Source: Cycas panzhihuaensis (lineage: Eukaryota; Cycadophyta). Taken from it: a stretch of DNA of 64,000 bases. Positions 43,430-56,880 of this stretch are shown here, one piece after another. Both the position numbers and the translations under genes were made by a program. Location of the stretch: contig CM041465.1 in NCBI GenBank assembly GCA_023213395.1, forward strand, positions 178,629,741 to 178,693,740, given 5' to 3'. The notes beneath the pieces were generated by a model. That model was not told the DNA's origin and made no database searches. It was given only the letters and a program-made list of their open reading frames with translations. Every line of letters begins with the position of its first letter. The first letter of the stretch is position 1.

Positions 43430-45896
43430 TACTTACTTCAAATAGTTTAAAGAGGTTGTATAGAATAAATGTGGTGAAAAAACTAAAATCTTATGAACTG
43501 ATAATGGTAGAGAGTATAATTCAAATGAATTTACGTAATTCTATAAGGATCATGGACTTAAGAGGTAATTTACCACTGCCTATATACCTTAATAGAATGG
43601 AATTACTAAGTAGATGAATAGAACTTTGATTGAAAAAGCTAAAGTGATGATGTGAGGCAAGGATGTTACAAATTTATTATGGGCAAAAATTGTCAATACA
43701 ACTATATATATAACAAACAAAAGCATTACATGGGTTGTTAGAAACATAACACTTGAGGAAGCTCGAGCAGGTAAGAAACCAATTGTAAGTCATTTGAAAA
43801 TCTTTAAGTGTACAACATACATATATATTTCCAAGTAGAAACAATGAAAGTTGGATAATAAAAGCGTGAAGTGTGTCCTTATTAGATACTATAAAAAAAA
43901 TAAAGCATATAGGGTATACAAGTTGTAAACTCATAAAATTCATATAATTCATGATGTAATCTTTCAAGAAGTTGAAACTCATAATATTAGTTTAAAGGAT
44001 ATTAAGGACCAAGTTAAGGAGTCACCTAAATGCAGTTCTTCATGTGACATTATTCAACCAGAATCTAAGTTGTTTGACATTGGTAAAGTAACAAAATTAG
44101 AATCCTTTTAATTTTTAGAATCTAATTTTAAGAAGAATCCTAAGAAAAAGTTGAAGCTAAAGCATAAGTTAAAGCCAAAGAAATTGTTTAATGCTTCATC
44201 TTTAGCTTTAAAAAATAAGCTTCTAAAATGGTATTTGAAACTATGGAGGATGTTGAGAAATTATTACTTGATTCTAAAGGAAAGCGAAAATAAAAAATAT
44301 GACCCTCTAAACATGTGACCATGGCTCTTATGGCATGTATGCTAAATGCAAATGAACCATCTACAATCGAAGAATCACTCAAAGAACAGAAGTGATATGA
44401 TATGATAGAGATTGAAGTCTAAGCGATTAGAAAAAACCATGCATAGGATTTGGTAGAATTACATGTTAGCAAGCACATAATTGGATGCAAATGGATCAAC
44501 AGGGTAAAGTTTAAATCAGGTAGATCTGTAAACAAATATAAAGTACGACTTATAACAAAAGGCTTCAAGCAATAATAAGGAATCAACTACTAAAAAATAT
44601 TCACTCCTATTACAAAGATGAATACCATTCATCTCATTATGACAATAGTTGCACAATTCAATTAGCAACTATACCAGATAGATGTGAAAAATACATTTTT
44701 GAATAGGGATTTAAACAAAGAAGTCTACATGGAGTAGCCACCTGGATTTGTTGAGAAAGATCATGAACACTTGATATGTCGACTAAGAAATGCCTTGTAT
44801 GACTTAAAATGAACTCCTAGAGTCTAGTATTAAAAGATCAATTAATATTTTTTTAAGAATAGATTTTAGAGATCTCGAATTAACTCAAAGTTATACATCA
44901 AAGTAAAAAATAATAAAATCACATTTGTGCTGTTGTATGTTAATGATGTATTAATCACAGGTAATGATATAGATCTGATATTATGCTTGAAAGTAGATCT
45001 TAGTCATTTCTTTGAGATGACAAATTTAAGGATTCTATACTACTTTCTTAGAGTGGAAACATGGCATATGTTTGAGCATATCTTTATCTCATAGGTGAAG
45101 CGCATTTAAAAATTTCTAAAGAAATTCATAATATATGGTTGTAAACCCGCACCTACTCCCATGGAGATAAGTTTTTAATTAACAGTAGAAGATAATGAAG
45201 TAAATATGGATTCAACATTGTATAAACAACTAGTGAAAAATATAATATACCTTATTGCTACTAGACCTAATATATCTTTTGTAATTGGAATGGTTCCTAG
45301 ATTTATGGTAACGTCAAGATAGTCACTGGAAAGCTACAAAGAGGATCCTCAAATACTTAAAAGGGACAATTCAATATAGACTTAAATTCTAGCATAATGA
45401 TAGTTTCAAGTTGATAAGATTCATAGATTCTGATTGGACCAGATGCATAGATAGTAAAAGGTTGACTTTTAGATATTGTTTTAGTTTAGGTTCAACTACC
45501 ATCACATGGAATAGCAAAAGGTAATCAAATGTTGATTTATTCTCTATTAAAGTAAAGTACAAGGCTATAGTGACAATAGTTACTGAATCAATTTAATTGC
45601 AACAAATTCTTGAGGACATTAGACTATAATAATTAGAACTAACTACCTTGTATTATGACAATTAGAGTATCTTAAAGAATATAAAAAATCCTACATTCTA
45701 CACTCACACTAAGCATATTGAGGTATACCATCACTTTATTCAATAATTAATTTTAAAATGTGTGATTGAGATTTCGTATAAGCCAATAGAAGAATAATTG
45801 GTTGATATCTTCACCAAACTACTGGTACATGATAGATTCTAGACTCTCAAGGATGGTTTAGGTGTTAAAAATAATAAAATAAACATTAAGAGAGAG
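43430..45896 (+). pseudogene. pol: Copia-5 integrase, RT and RNase H remnant
   Basis: Starts in the integrase core (LRTDNGREYNSNEFT-like, then GITK, MNRTLIEKAKVMM and NKSITW) and continues through the integrase tail to RT at 44480. The palm reads LLYVNDVLITGND (codons 44936-44947, YVDD changed to YVND). RNase H follows with FIDSDWTRCIDSKRLTFRYC and KHIEVYHHFIQ; the end is VDIFTKLLVHDRF and NINIKREC before the LTR. Gag, protease and the start of integrase are missing. Confidence 0.85.
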
Positions 45897-46160
45897 TGTT
45901 GCGTATTATTATTTATTTTATGCTCAAAACTTTAAGTTATGAGCCTCCCCTTAATATTTGTATTATGTTAGGTTTAGAATTTTTTAAATATATATGAGTG
46001 ATGAGTCAATAGGGGTTATGACTCTTACCTCATATATTATTTTAGGTAAGATTAATATTCTATTTCAATGTTGTATTTAAATGCATACAGTGCATTGTAA
46101 AAATTGTAACATAAGAGTAAGAGTAAGAGTAAAGGTAAGAGTAGTAGTAATTGTAATGAA
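45897..46160 (+). repeat. 3' LTR of Copia-5
   Basis: Starts TGTTGCGTATTATT after the polypurine tract TAAGAGAGAG. Shares with the LTR at 41790-42042 the hairpin-like block (GCTCAAAACTTTAAGTTATGAGC in part) and TAGGGGTTATGAC-like sequence. A short (GTAAGA)n-type tract lies at about 46108-46145. Right end approximate. Confidence 0.7.
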
Positions 46161-47050
46161 AGATGATTTAGAATAATATTTTATCAAATGTTTTAAAATT
46201 AATTTTCAATGTTTGATAGGTTATTCCTTCCAATCTTAATATCCATTGCATGCCTTACTATTAACAAGGGGCCAAGACTAACTCCAGATTTTTAATATGA
46301 CAAATCCTAGAATGTGGCTAGCCCCTCCTAGGCCTGAGTTAAATCTAGTATAAAAGAAATGCTTAAAAATATAAACTATTAAAATGAAGCAAACAACTGC
46401 TAAATTAAATACCCAATGAAGCACAATGCAATGAAATAAATAAAAAAATAAACATGCATAAGCAAGAAAAGTAAGAACTTGACTTGCATTTATAATTAAC
46501 TCTACTATTGTTGAAATGGACACTTTTTCTTTCTGAAAGCAAAAGAGATGAAAAGGTAAAGACGCTAACTTGCCAAAAATACTCCTCATAGAGTCTTTTA
46601 TGCAAGCCTTTCTGTTCTAATCTATAGACATTCACTCCTTTTGCTTGCTAAACAAGTTGGCAAACAAATAGAGATAACAAAATATTATCCACTTGAAAGG
46701 GGTTGGCAAAAACCTCTCAAATGGTGGAAATGAAAAGAAATAATATGAAAATCTAGAAAACACAACTAAAATCAAAATGAAACGAAACTCAAATGATATT
46801 GACTAATCGTGTAAAAAATTAGGCAGTATGCCCACTATACCTTAGGAAAACTTCACAATAAATGAGGGATAAAGCTTCAAATCCTACAGAAAAAATGTGT
46901 TAAACTATGAAAACCTAACATGCCACTATAAATTGATGAAACAAGTGAAATCCAATCAAAACAAACAACAAACATTAAATCTCTAAATCTATGAAAATTT
47001 TGGCAACATTTCTACTACACTTGGAGAATTTCTAATAGAAATGTTAGTTG
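46161..47050. other. AT-rich sequence without recognised gene
   Basis: No known domain. A 103-codon minus-strand open frame at 46278-46589 is hydrophobic and matches nothing I know. Style and composition resemble 49946-50800, so the two may be one sequence split by the insert between them. Confidence 0.4.
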
Positions 47051-47614
47051 AAAGTCATAAAAATCACTGCAAAGAAGGTTAATAAATAAAATATTTGAAA
47101 ATTTCAGAAGACTATACAAGCATAAAGGTTTTGCATAGATGGGCTAGTTTTATGACCATTCAAGAAAATGATTGGAAAAATATTAGTGAAATACTCATAA
47201 ATAAAGATGATAAGCTTTTGACTAAATTTTTGGTAGGGAGGGAGATGGAGTCTACGATTGTGACGCAATTTAAACAACTTGATACTGGTAGGTAAAAGAA
47301 GTTTAGGTTATTATGCACAAGGCACCAGGCTTAAACCTTTATTATATGGTAGTGTATCTAATGCTACAACGATGGCATGCTCTCCTCTTTCAACTTTGTG
47401 GATGACTAGAGAATCTCTCAAAGCATTGAAAGGTGTGATCTGACCCTATTTTAGGGTGGGACTGCCTATCCTCAAGATTCTGCATTGGTACTAATGATCA
47501 TTATCAGTTTGTAATGAAGATCATCAATTGGTTCAAGTTCCTTAGAGATCGCATTAGGATAGTCAAGCTCAAAGCTAGTTTTATGACTAGGTCATTTCTT
47601 CCCCAAAGTGGATT

Positions 47615-47824
47615 CAAGCCTTATTTGTTTGTCAAAGTCGGAGGTTCATGGTTTTGATAATGTGTGGATGTAAATCTAGGGTAGTATGATCTTGCGCCTT
47701 TATTAGTTGGGAATAGGATCAAGCCTTATTTGTTTGTCGAAGTCGGAGGTTCATGGTTTCGATGATGTGTGGATGTAAAGCTAGGGTAGTATGATCTTGC
47801 GCCTTTATTAATTGGGAATAGGAT
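47615..47824. repeat. Tandem duplication, 105-bp unit
   Basis: Two copies (47615-47719, 47720-47824) sharing TCGGAGGTTCATGGTTT, GATGTGTGGATGTAAA and GGGTAGTATGATCTTGCGCC; a few point differences. Confidence 0.95.
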
Positions 47825-48207
47825 CTACGTCGTTCTTAGCTTTTTGTTAGGGATGGTTTTTGGTTTCGTTTGGCTTAACTTCCATTTGTGGGATCCTAGG
47901 GGGTAGAGTTCTTCCTTCGCCCTTTGGAGTTTTTCCTCTTGAAAACAAATTGTTTGATTTGCTTTTCTCTTAAGGGTTTGGTGGGGAGGTTTGAGATGTT
48001 GTTTGGTGGTTTTTGACTATGATAGAGTTTGGATTATTATTAAAGGGTGTATGAAGTTGCTTAGTTTTTTGGTGGTTTCAATTTTGAATGTTTGTGGGAT
48101 TGTGTGGTGGTATTTTCAAGTTGTGTGTAGCGCTTAGTGTCCTATTATGGTATTTGATCAAACAATGTCAGATAAACTTCTTAAGTGTTAAGCATTGGCA
48201 GTTGAAT

Positions 48208-48325
48208 TCAACTTCATCCATCAACGAAAGCAAATCCCTCACATGTTTGGATGGAACAATTTGAAGTCAACTTCATCCATCAACCAAAGCAAATCCTTCA
48301 CATGTTTGGATGGAACAATTTGAAG
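48208..48325. repeat. Tandem duplication, 59-bp unit
   Basis: Two copies (48208-48266, 48267-48325) of TCAACTTCATCCATCAAC followed by GAAAGCAAATCCCTCACATG-like and TTTGGATGGAACAATTTGAA. Confidence 0.95.
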
Positions 48326-49945
48326 TCTAAACTCCTCTGTAACCAGTAACTAGTGAAAACAAAATTTTTTCTATCATCAACAGGGGTGTAAGTGCACTAT
48401 TAGAGGTTCTAAATTTGATTTGTTTGACTCTATTTCTACGCTTCGATATTCCAAATGTTCGGTAATATAAAGTGATTTTCTGTCTAGTGACTTGTAAATT
48501 AGTGATTGTGTTTATGAATTGCACTAGTGGGCTGGATCCAATTGGAGTTTTGTGATTGTTTTATCTTCAACCTGATTTAAATTATCTGACCAATAGTGAG
48601 GATGTTGTCAATGGTGGAATGCTTTGAGTGGCGCTACCACTATTGTTCATGGTGCATGTTTGGGCATCAAATCAAAGATGGTGCTGTGAGTTGTTTGTAT
48701 CCAAGGAGAAAAATTGAATGGATATCCACTCAGGTGGCGAATCTGGCTATGGGTTGCTAAGTTTGGTCAGCACATTTATTTGATCAATTCTTTGTTTATG
48801 TGGATCAGCCTAAAACACTTGTTGGTTCGGTCGACCAGCAATGTGTTGACCTATTTCTAGCGACAGATTATGGATGGCTTGGCGCAGTATAATGCGACTC
48901 TCTGAGGTTCTCGTAGGGGCTTTTATGTTTGCATCAGAGTGGTGTCTATGGTATCTATGGTATGTTACTTCAGCTGGAACTTTCTCGTGGAGTTTAGATG
49001 GTGTAATAATGGGATAATGGATCGGCATAGCCGTCGATCCATTTATGGGTGAACGACCCGTTTAGGATATTACAGTTGTTGGTCGTGTAACATATGTGGC
49101 AGTCTTTCTTACCCGTGGGATTTCAATGTGTACTGGATGACTATGTAGAAAAATGGTGATTTCTGGTACGTAATAGCAGTTATAGGCGCCTCTGAGTGTG
49201 GCAATTAATGATGGCCGAATGTGCTCTTTAACGACGGTCGCCATTGGTATAATTGTCATTCAGAGCTTTCTTGTGGGGAGCGTCTGTGATTGTTTCGACT
49301 GACTGCCATCGTGTATAACATGGCCGTTGGCTTTGCTACTTTTTCACATGGTGCAGGAGGATGGGTAGCTATTTGTTATGGTATGCTAGATGGGTGGCTG
49401 CTCTTCGTGGTACCTGTTGGGAACTCCCGTTAGTTGTTGGGAAGACCAGGTGCCAACTCATCGTGTCTTGACGTTATGAATTTGTTTTAATTTTGAGGGA
49501 TATTTAATGGCGGTAGCTCATGGATCCATGTAGTTTTTGGCAAAGTTGTTTTTGACATGTGTGGTAGTGGTAGCTTGGCATGCAGATTTTATGGGACGCA
49601 GCACAACTTTTCTTGTCTTTAATGGTAGTGTGGTACAACTTGCCACCGCTTTAATTTGTGTGAATAAATGTGCTATGGTTCTTATGAGGGATTTTATGTT
49701 GTTTGCAGTTGAGAGATTAAATATTAGTTGGTTGTGTCTATTTTTTATATTTTATAATAGTTTTATGTTTTCAGATGGTGTCCAACAATTTTTTGTCAAT
49801 TTTTCTGAAACAAGCAAGGTCAAGTGCAAGTTTTGGGCGATTTTTATAGAATAATTCTCTCTATCTCATAGTGTCTTATATTAAAGGGTCAATCTCATTT
49901 TACAAAGATTTTACCTATAAAAAAAAACAAAAGAAAAAAAAAATG

Positions 49946-51789
49946 AATGGCACTCCAAAGTCCTCAAACTTATAAGAGACATGCCATAAAACAAAAACAT
50001 TAAATCATTAAAAATGAGAAAATTCTAATAGTAATTCTATAACACTTAGAATTTTTTTTCAGAAAAAGTGAGCTAAAAATCCCTAAATCTTATAGTAAAC
50101 AAATTAAAAGCATAAAAATCCTATGTCCACCAATTATTGTTAGAAAAACTTACAACAAATTGCTAAAACGATCAACAAAAAACTAAGAAATTTATGAAAA
50201 CCATAGCGATCTAACTATAAAACAAAAGTGCTAAACTAAATTCATGGAACCTGCAAACAATATATGTTAATAATGCAAACAGACGATGGTTAGCTAACTC
50301 TCATAAACTAATATTATATATTAGACAATTTCAATAGTGAAAATTCAAAGAAAAACACCACATAAAACCACAAATCATGCCTCTTATTAGTGTATGCCTC
50401 ATTTGCATAGTGGATTAGCCTTGATTTAGTCCAACAATTATTGAGTGTGGAGGGTAGAAGATAAGTATCAAGAATATCAAAAACCAAGTAAAAACAATTG
50501 GTGAAAACCTCCCAAATAAGAAATCTAGCGACACATCAACTAGAAACCAACAAATCATCATAATAAGTGCTCAAGAATGGACTCGATCTAACTGCTTAAG
50601 GTTCCAATGACAGCTCCACAATATTCCAATGTAAAAATAGGTTAAAAAACAAACCCACAAGCTCAATAAAAAAATCAATAGCATAACATTACTCCAAAAA
50701 AATGCCAGCCAAAAATAACTCTACCTAATCATATTTACAAACTAAAATTGGGCCAAAACCATGGGCCCAAAACAATGGCCACCCACGATTTTGCAAATCT
50801 TAGAGCCCTAAATATCTAAAAATATATTTTAAAACAAGGACACTGATTTTGATGTGATTGTGATTCATCACAATGTGTGTTAAGAAACCATGGCTAGTCA
50901 GGGTGGCATTATGATGTATCAAAATGGCACTGTGACAAAGTGTCAATGTACCCTATGGCACCATAGTGAAAGGTGTCAAGGTGTGTCATAAATGATGTGG
51001 CACTATGGCAAGTCAATGCAAGCACCATGCTAAAGGGGCAACAAATAATGCAGTGATGTGACAAAGTCAACAATGTGACAAGGCAAGCACCATGCTAAAA
51101 TAATACAACACTATGATAAAAAGTCAATTTTTATTGCAATCTGAGAAGAAACGTTGTAGCATGATAGGAAAAAAAATGAGAATTAGAAATATAATAATGA
51201 AACAAACCATCGAATGCAATCCTGACTTTACAGAAGCACTACACGAAGGGGGATACCAAGCATATTTTAAGGGAAAACATGAAAGTAACGACTAAGTAGG
51301 CTAGGTTTCAAACAAAATTGGAACTATATATCACCATTGTGCATAAATATTTTACATCATTAGTAATTTAAAAATACATATAAATATAGACTTTTATGCA
51401 AAGCATATATTTTCATGCAAAACACTCATTTTCATGCAAAGCATACATTTTCATATGAGGACTAATATCTATATTACAATAACTTAAATTTTTAAACTTA
51501 AAAGAATACCTCCATTTTCAAAATGTTTGATGGAGGAATCAAGTGATTTCAACAAGGGAATTGAAAGTTAGAATCCAACCACATCTTATCATTTTTAGCC
51601 TTGACAAGAGTAATGTCTATGGTATAGATGTTCACATAAAACTATATTAAAAATCAATCCACAATGTCAATCAAATCACAAAGCAAACATAGTGTACCTA
51701 GCCATATTGGGGTGGCCCAAAATCTAGTAAATAATAGCATGAAAATGAGAGTTCATAGTATTGAAGTCACTATTAAGTAACCCCAAATA

Positions 51790-51852
<63 letters not shown>

Positions 51853-52350
51853 ACTTTGCCTAAATCTGGTGGAATGAAAGGGCACATAAATGTTAAACAA
51901 CATATCCAACAATGAATTAAAGTTTGAATGGATAATCTTCAATGAGAATAAAACCTTTAGTTACATCTTTTTCCATTATCCTTAAAATGACAAGCATATT
52001 GTTGGTATTGACCCCATAGGAATGATTTTGATAATTGACCTAAAATGTATAGGGTGTTTAAGATTTGATTCTAACAAAACACCTTAAATTTACCTCAATT
52101 TTATAAGAGAATAAACCCTCATTATTAGCACATCTATGAATGTTAAAAATTTAGAGAAAAACAACACTACTAAGAAAACATTGATGCCCTATTAGGATGT
52201 AGCATTTGCTAGCATAAGTATTGATCTAGGTACTAAGAAAGATAAATAAAATGGAGTGGGCTCAACTCCAACTAATCTTCTATGGGACTTTCACATATTA
52301 GAGCACCTACCCTGTGACTCAAAATGTATTACATGATCTAAAATAAAAAA
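49946..52350. other. Unclassified AT-rich sequence with degenerate repeats
   Basis: No coding identified. A stretch at 50870-51110 repeats GGCACTATG, ATGTGACAAAG and GCACCATGCTAAA with variable spacing. A 60-codon frame at 51113-51295 has no known match. Confidence 0.45.
51791..51852. repeat. (TC)n(TA)n microsatellite
   Basis: A run of TC units followed by about 12 TA units. Confidence 0.95.
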
Positions 52351-52399
52351 TGAGATAAATGGGTTTTGATATTTTTAACATTCAGAAGAATCAATAGAA

Positions 52400-53165
52400 G
52401 GTAGGTAATGTCTTGAGGCAAGAATTCTTTCAAATGAAGGAAGGCAACAAGAATTTTAAAGCTTTCCTAAAGCATACTTTGAAGTAGAGTATGGAGAAAG
52501 GAAAAAAGATAAAACACCAACTTATGAAATGTCATTTGATAGTAGGTCCATTCAAGCTAAAGAATTGATAGTGCAAAAGGTGAATATTGGGATAGAGCAC
52601 CAGCCTCAATATATCATTTTGCATGATTATTGGGATACTAAAATAACAACTAAAGCAACCACACTTCTCATGGAGTATAAGGACATTTTTGTTTCATCCT
52701 ACAAGGACCTTAATCACATCTCACCAGAATTATGTAAGCATCATATTAAGCTTATTAAATGAGTAAAGCCAATATGCCAAATGCCTTTATAAGTTGAATC
52801 CAATTAATAAGAGAGAAAAGTAAAGCTAAAATGGATAAACATTTAGATGCAAGATATGTATTTGAGATTAATAATAGCAAATGAGTCAACTATGCAATGG
52901 TTGTGCCAAAAAAGAATGGAAAATTGAGGGTATACATGGCCTTAACAAAGCGATAAAGAGGTATTGTTTCTCAATACCATTTATAGAGGATGTGCTAAAG
53001 AAGGTATATGGTCATAAAGTTTTTTTCATTCATTAACAAGTTTAGTTGTAATAAAGTTCAAATTGCCCCTAGAGATCATTTGAAGATAATAGTCGTCACC
53101 AAATGGGGCATATACATATCTCACATAAAAAACTAACATTCTATTCACTATTCAGCGAAGACATT
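52400..53165 (+). pseudogene. pol: Gypsy-5 protease-RT linker and RT fragment
   Basis: The open stretch 52529-52762 reads VNIGIEHQPQYIILHDYWD, then LLMEYKDIFVSSYKDLNHI, the linker before RT in a common plant gypsy type. RT follows with MVVPKKNGKLRVYM (52885-52940), NKAIKRYCFSIPFIEDVL and KVYGHKVFF. The sequence ends before YxDD. Several stops; no LTR. Confidence 0.8.
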
Positions 53166-54400
53166 TTGAGTCTAAAAATAGGTGATGGGACCAATCCCAC
53201 AAAGAAACTAGTCTAACAAGAAATTTGCATAGATTTATATCAGTAAAACATACCTAATGACAATATCAATTCTACACATCTATTATACGTTTTTTTTTCT
53301 TCATTATATATTTATGACATGTAATATATCGCATAAAAAGTAGGTAATCACAATATAGTATCAAGAGACTACATCAATCATAACTCTCTCAAAGTTCCAA
53401 TCATTGATGATAGAAGATACAAATGCTTTCACCCAAATAACAATTTAACTCACCCTACACCACGATTATATGCTACTTTTCCCATTGATTCCTACAAGCT
53501 AGGAACCTAATGGTTGTAACCCATTCTATAGCTGATGTTAACTTGGTTGTTTTTCTCCTCTAATAATACTTGGTTTGTACATTGATTGTTTGTTTTAAAG
53601 ATTGAATTAGTTAAACACTATAAGTTCTTCAATTGGTCCTTCTTTTACATGGGTAAATTTACCTTTCTATTGGATGAGTTGAACTATTGATTATGAATAA
53701 ACTTCACACCTCATCATTGGAAATCAATTGTGATTGCAAATTGCTCATTCTAGCTATAACCTAACTCCTTCACGAAACAAGTCATTGTAATTCATAATTA
53801 TATATCTAAGTCAATTTTTGTATGTTGTAAATTGAACTCCACAATTATGCATTGATCTTTGTAATACATAAATTTGAGTTTGTTATTTATCCATTCCTAC
53901 CTTTTGTCAACTGAATGTTCTTATATTTTAGTCCTTCATAATGGAAAGTTGTCCTCCTTTTGTTTGTAAATCAAATTCTATGTGAAAATTTCCTTGTTCC
54001 ATGATAACTTTTAAGGGTGCCCTAGTATTCTCTTGTACATGATAATCCATTCAATTTTTCTAACTCTACAATATTTTGTTAATTGATTATTTTATGTTTT
54101 TTTTTTTTTCTATAGCTTTCTGTTTTTTCAAGATTTGTTTACAACCATATGAAAAAGTACTTTTATTTTTTGAAATGTTTTCATTTTTAAGTGTATTAGT
54201 AGGCCACAGTTACTATGCAATCCCCCCTTGCATTTAATTTTAAGCTAAAAAACAAATAAAAAAACATTTTTTTTAAAACAACTTATGGAAGCATTTTTTG
54301 CATACTTTTGTTTTGTGTTTGACATTTTGCATTTCATAAATGGAAAATGCCATCTCAATTATGATCTTTAAGCAATTGTTCATGTTCTAACAACATTCCC
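53166..54400. other. Unclassified AT-rich sequence
   Basis: A primer-site-like sequence, TAGTATCAAGAG, lies at 53356-53367 on the plus strand, but no LTR boundary or gag could be placed near it. The right part may be decayed pol of Copia-6; no motif is readable. Confidence 0.35.
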
Positions 54401-54950
54401 TCTAAATCATTAAAACAAGTGTTGTTTAACTTGTCTATCATCATAAAGCTTGTGATAAAGCTCTCATATTATTGGGCAGACTCCTTAATATTGAGATAAT
54501 TGATTCCCTATTGATGATAGAGTCTTTAGTGGTACTTAGCTTATTTGCAATACCCTTGACTTGTTGAATATTTTCAACCATAGATCTAGTCAATTTGAGA
54601 CTCCACAACAGTTTCTTCAACATTATGGTCCTTGCATTATTTTTGGTTTCAAACAAAGAAACTATTGCATTCCAAGCTTGTTTGAGCATAATAACATTTT
54701 TAACATTTTCCATCAGATTTCTCTTGATTGATAAGTTGATGATCCATAATTCCACTATGTTCCTTACACTATATTCAACCTATGCAATAACATCAATAGA
54801 ATCTCATACAACTTTGCCTTCAACATGTTACTATAGCCCATTCATCTTGAATATGCTTTTGAATTAGTGTTTCAAGTGCCAATATTATCAACACTTATGA
54901 GTTTCTCTATGAAAGAGCCTAGTACATTGTCACTTAACATTTTAGAAAAA
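54401..54950 (-). pseudogene. gag: Copia-6 gag remnant (UBN2 type)
   Basis: Open over 54441-54755: AWNAIVSLFETKNNARTIML, then LLWSLKLTRSMVENIQQVKG and ESIISILRSLP, matching copia gag (UBN2) in which A-W-x-x-L and L-x-x-L-P-x-x-Y are conserved. Stops precede this stretch on the N-terminal side. Confidence 0.75.
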
Positions 54951-56027
54951 ATTAAAACACACCAAAAAATATAAAAACACTGCAATGGGCATTAAATAAC
55001 CTCATAACACCACAAAATACCACTATTTTTTATTAATTTCTAGTGTTCTTGGACTTCAATCACTATGCAAAGTATCAGAATGAAGTATAAACCATCAATC
55101 ACCATGTAAAGTGACCGGATTTAATAATATGACCACTTCATAAAGAGATGATTTTATTACAAATTAAATTGTCTTCAGAATTATGAAACAACAAAGTATG
55201 GGTCAAAAATAAAGTTAGCTCTCTTTTAGAATGTGACCAGGTGCTAATGACTTTGGGAGCTTAAAAATTGGACTTGAAAATTTATGTGATATGGTTGAAT
55301 TAACTATATACTTTACAAAAAAATAAATATTTATTTTTTTTATATATATGTTGATTTGATTCTCAACAATCTACCATTTAAATTTGAATTTTGAAATCGA
55401 ATCCTAGTGAGGGGTTCATCATTTAACATATTAACTGCTTACCATCTGCCTCACAATTTGTCACCCCATAATAGACCATGATTCCCCACAACCTTTGCAA
55501 TTGGCATTGTGTGTTGAGAGATGTAAATTTTGAATTTGCTTTGGTGTTGGCATTTGTGTGTATGCCATCTTATGTCTTACAACACTTGCGATCAACTTAG
55601 CATTCAGATGATCTCAATAACCTCACCTCCTCTTGTGGATTCTTATTCTCAGAGATTTTTCTCCAAATCACCTCCAATTATCAATTTAAATTTCAAATTC
55701 AAAATTTTTAATGGTCATGTGAAAGCCCTATTATGTTTCTACTTTGTTCTTGATATTTTTATGTTTTTTTTTTTTTTTTGAAACCATAACATAACTGGCT
55801 TTAAAAAACCTTCAAATTTAATACCTTGGGTTTGCAATTTCACTTGTTCTTCATAAATCTTCTAGTGAGCTCCTCGATAACTAAATTCTTCCATTCAAAA
55901 CTCATTTTTTGAATTCAAGAAACTGGCACTATAGCTCTACAAAATTTAGAAACGAAGTTCTACCAAATTTCTAGCTTCACGAAGGATTATGGAATCACAA
56001 CCCTAATTCTTCACGCATGCAAACTTA
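54951..56027 (-). other. Leader of Copia-6
   Basis: About 1.08 kb between primer site and gag without recognised coding. It includes T runs (55761-55780) and small frames only. Confidence 0.5.
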
Positions 56028-56039
56028 GCTTTGATGTCA
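56028..56039 (-). promoter_or_regulatory. Primer-binding site of Copia-6
   Basis: Minus strand TGACATCAAAGC, three changes from TGGTATCAGAGC, two bases from the LTR. Confidence 0.65.
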
Positions 56040-56041
56040 AA

Positions 56042-56391
56042 TGTAAGAAAAATAAGCAAAGGACAAAATTAAAACATTACTTCTCAAGGTAGAATTGGTC
56101 TACCTTTCAAAATTATCACAATTTATTAAGAACTCTAAATACTTATATGTACGATCCTGATATAGGTATTAATACATTTTGGGTTTAGTAATTATCCATT
56201 GAACCACTAAGTGAACTTACATGTGTTATTCATTCATTAAGAACTTTTGTAACTACTATGCAAATGTCACTCAATGAACAATGACTTATGTGACTCACCT
56301 ATCTGACCCTTGGGACATCTTAGGACTAGAACATTAAGTTATGACCCTAAATTGCATCCTAATACCATTAATGTAAACATTAATTCTAATA
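56042..56391 (-). repeat. 5' LTR of Copia-6
   Basis: On the minus strand starts TATTAGAATTAATG (TGTTAG decayed) and ends in CTTACA next to the primer site. No partner LTR in the window. Confidence 0.55.
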
Positions 56392-56880
56392 GGGGCATGC
56401 ACTAAATTTTGATTAACCATCCTCTAATGAGCATGCATTCACTATACTAATTGAGTTTGGATCGTTTGAAAATAGACATAATAAGCAGGAGTGATTGGAC
56501 CTTTAATGAGCATATTAGTTTATAAATTTTGACGTTGTTAGGCCTGACAATAAATTCAAGAGTGAGCATGGCTGTAAAAAACTCGCCCAAAGCTTTCCAA
56601 CAAACTATGGAACTCTAAATTTGGACCATCAGATTAAAAGATATAAGCAATCAAAATTTAGGTTTTATAATTGTGAAAGAGGTTCAACTCCATTAATTCC
56701 ATATACATAAGATAAATGAACTTTGAACCATATATAAATCAAATCAAGTCTATGCTTTATCGAGCCACATGTCTCATTTGGTTCGTAGGACTCTAAAAAA
56801 TAATACACATGGCACTTAGGATCCAAATGCCATGTAAGAAAGCTACAGGAGTTAATGTCTCTAAGTCTCGTACAATTCAC
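56392..56880. other. Unclassified sequence
   Basis: No domain recognised. A 71-codon minus frame at 56665-56880 matches nothing I know. Confidence 0.4.

Larger units (their letters stand above)
47051..49945 (+). mobile_element. GT-biased insert with A-rich end, possibly LINE-like
   Basis: The plus strand is strikingly G/T-rich compared with both flanks and ends in an A-rich tail (49918-49943). An open frame at 47095-47295 begins MKISEDYTSIKVLHRW; no domain was recognised. Two tandem duplications lie within. The one-sided composition and A-tail fit a 5'-truncated non-LTR element, but no RT motif is readable, so this is only a suggestion. Confidence 0.25.

Noticed and set aside
46278-46635. 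Hydrophobic minus-strand frames suggesting a membrane protein
   Set aside because: T-rich strands give Phe and Leu by chance; no start context, no family match and no conserved spacing.
49537-49854. 105-codon plus frame in the GT-rich insert
   Set aside because: Val, Phe and Trp content follows from GT-rich composition; no motif of RT, endonuclease or other known family.
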